Origin: Symbiodinium natans
Lineage: Eukaryota; Sar; Dinophyceae; Suessiales; Symbiodiniaceae
DNA: 59,327 nt
Direction of reading: 5' to 3'
NCBI GenBank assembly: GCA_905221605.1
Contig: CAJNDS010002396.1
Location: 324,501-383,827, forward strand
Positions 57,971-59,327 of this stretch are shown here, piece after piece. The position numbers were made by a program, and so were the translations under genes. Position 1 is the first letter of the stretch; each line of letters opens with the position of its first letter. The notes under the pieces were generated by a model. That model did no database searches and was not told the DNA's origin. It was given only the letters and a program-made list of their open reading frames with translations.

Positions 57971-58252
57971 ACGTAGGATTTGAGGTTTTGTGTCTAGGGC
58001 TCGGGACTTAATTAAGGTGCTTTTGGCGCTGACGGTTGAGGGCAGTGCAGGCTTTTTTCGGGCTGAGTGGCTCAGGGTGTTGGTATGCTTGGGTAGTATA
58101 GGTGCATGGCACCTTGAGGGCCCACGGTGTATTCAGGCAACTCAACTCACGTCGTAGTTCGGGCTCCCCCAAAACCGAAGTCACAACTTTGAGTTCCCGC
58201 GATGTCGGAAGAGTCCCTTTGTTGTGGGTGGAGAGGAGTGCGTCTTCTGCCA

Positions 58253-58275
58253 GGGGGGGGGGGGGGGGGGGGGGG
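58253..58275. repeat. Poly-G run of 23
   Basis: G homopolymer. Confidence 0.95.
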
Positions 58276-58562
58276 ATGGCGCCATATCCTTCAGCCACTA
58301 AGCTACTATGTCTTGCACCTGCTGTGGGGGATTTTCTAGGAAGCAGGCACTAAACTCAACCCTGAACCCTCAACCCAGCCTTTAGTTCAGTCTAAGTTCA
58401 CGCAGCAGGGCTTCAGTCGGATAGGCCCTTTGGATCACTTCCCCTTCATGGTTTCTTTATATTTTATCTAGAGGGAGGATGTTGCTCAGCAGATTTGAGG
58501 CGCTAGCCACCCACCAAGTTTCTGAGATTTATGGATGAATCAAGCCTGGGAAGTTAGAGGCG

Positions 58563-58670
58563 GCGGCTTGGGGTTTGGGGTTTTAGGGTTTTAGGGTTTC
58601 AGGGTTTGAGGGTTTTGGGGTTTTGGAGTTTTGGGGTTTAGGACTTTAGGGTTTTAGGGTTTTAGGCAGT
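58563..58670. repeat. Telomere-variant G-strand tract (TTTTAGGG types)
   Basis: TTTTAGGG, TTTTGGGG and TTTCAGGG units. Confidence 0.88.
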
Positions 58671-58679
58671 CATAACTTT

Positions 58680-59044
58680 GCAGTCACATACCTGTCATTC
58701 TGCACAAAAATCCCTTGTCCCTGGCTTGAAAACTCAGGAGGCCCTTGGGATTTTTTTTTTTTAATATCTTACGGGCCATCCTACAAGAAGACGCTCTGCA
58801 CACTTCCCGGTATGCTGTCCTGTCAGAAGTGAAGGGACGAGGTGGGACTTTACTACAACGTTCGCGCTTTACGAGTTTTGGGGCTCCTCTAATTACATAG
58901 CAACCAAGGGGATAGCAAATAAAGCCACAGATCATCACGCGCCTTTGCTCCAGCCCGAGGACAAGCCAAAGAAGTCGAATCAACGGCCTGGGCGGCAGCC
59001 AAGGAATAATTGGCCGGCTGGCGATGGAAGGAGAGCCCTGAGTT
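58680..59044. other. No supported gene
   Basis: Unique sequence with a T12 run at 58749-58762; one 99-codon minus-strand frame has no recognisable motif. Confidence 0.35.
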
Positions 59045-59190
59045 CATGGGTTCCCCTACTAAGGCCCTACTACCCCCCTCTATACTCCCCCCCCCCTAGG
59101 TTAAATAACCTTAGGCTGAATTATCCCTACTGCAAGTAGCGGGAACCTAGGGCCGAGGGGGGCGAAAAGGGGGTTGTAGGGGAACCCATG
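59045..59190. mobile_element. Inverted-repeat element, ~22-bp ends
   Basis: CATGGGTTCCCCTACTAAGG at the left; GGGGGTTGTAGGGGAACCCATG (reverse complement with a gap) at the right. AGGTTAAATAACC forms an inner dyad. Confidence 0.75.
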
Positions 59191-59327
59191 ATGAGTGCGG
59201 GGCTGTCCCTGCAGGTTCAAGGGAAGTCATACCTGGGGTCTGGTGCTACAAGAAGGGTAGTTGGAGATATGTATATAATGTCGGCTGATCTGGCCAGAAC
59301 ACGGTTAAGTTCGGGTGCCAGTCGATG

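Noticed and set aside
59281-59327. 5S rRNA-like end (GAACACGGTTAAGTTCGGG)
   Set aside because: Word order and spacing do not fit 5S rRNA, and the window ends here.

Overview
This window looks like the first 59 kb of a dinoflagellate nuclear chromosome, most likely from the Symbiodiniaceae. The evidence: base 1 starts a perfect CCCTAAA telomere. About 230 bp inside it lies a broken copy of the C-terminal half of mitochondrial cytochrome b of alveolate type. The one long intact gene is a ubiquitin-like/RCC1-repeat protein of the style that is expanded in Symbiodiniaceae. Coding-like pieces are about 50-110 bp long, begin after AG (often AG|G) and end at GT or GC, which fits the very short exons known for these genomes. 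No rRNA, tRNA, CRISPR array or bacterial operon was seen.

Layout: 1-281 telomere and first inner telomeric block; 345-925 mitochondrial insert; 1060-12930 small + strand coding-like islands among telomeric-repeat tracts, minisatellites and short inverted-repeat elements; 13696-14991 the RCC1-like gene, with a decayed extra repeat downstream; 15.8-25 kb more islands, including a convincing two-exon membrane-protein fragment at 20462-20883; 25452-42851 a partial multi-exon gene that I read as an OSCA/CSC1 (DUF221) mechanosensitive channel; 31190-33343 a 2.1-kb telomere-variant satellite inside its largest intron; 43-59 kb sparse islands, microsatellites, an AT-rich inverted segment and more short inverted-repeat elements.

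The main discovery is a layout rule. Telomere-like tracts are not scattered at random. Again and again a C-strand tract (CCCTAAA) lies just left of a ~50-150 bp coding-like island and a G-strand tract (TTTAGGG) just right of it. Read the other way, each intron starts with G-strand telomeric repeat (GTTTAGGG..., which supplies the GT donor) and ends with C-strand repeat shortly before the AG acceptor. In the OSCA/CSC1-like gene most introns show this, and splicing at these borders keeps reading phase in two chains of 5 and 6 exons. The ends of such introns could pair as RNA (UUUAGGG with CCCUAAA). They may be intron-making elements with telomeric terminal inverted repeats. An alternative is that the islands are telomere-capped DNA fragments captured by the chromosome. 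A second set of short inverted-repeat elements (families A-E below) includes families whose ends carry splice-like GT and AAG|G.

Limits: exon calls are by eye. Short islands are often open in several frames by chance, and splice sites were chosen after the fact. Only the telomere, the mitochondrial insert, the RCC1-like gene and the repeat structures are firm; the OSCA/CSC1 model is probable; single islands are candidates. Nearly all coding-like islands read on the + strand, which fits one-directional gene arrays.
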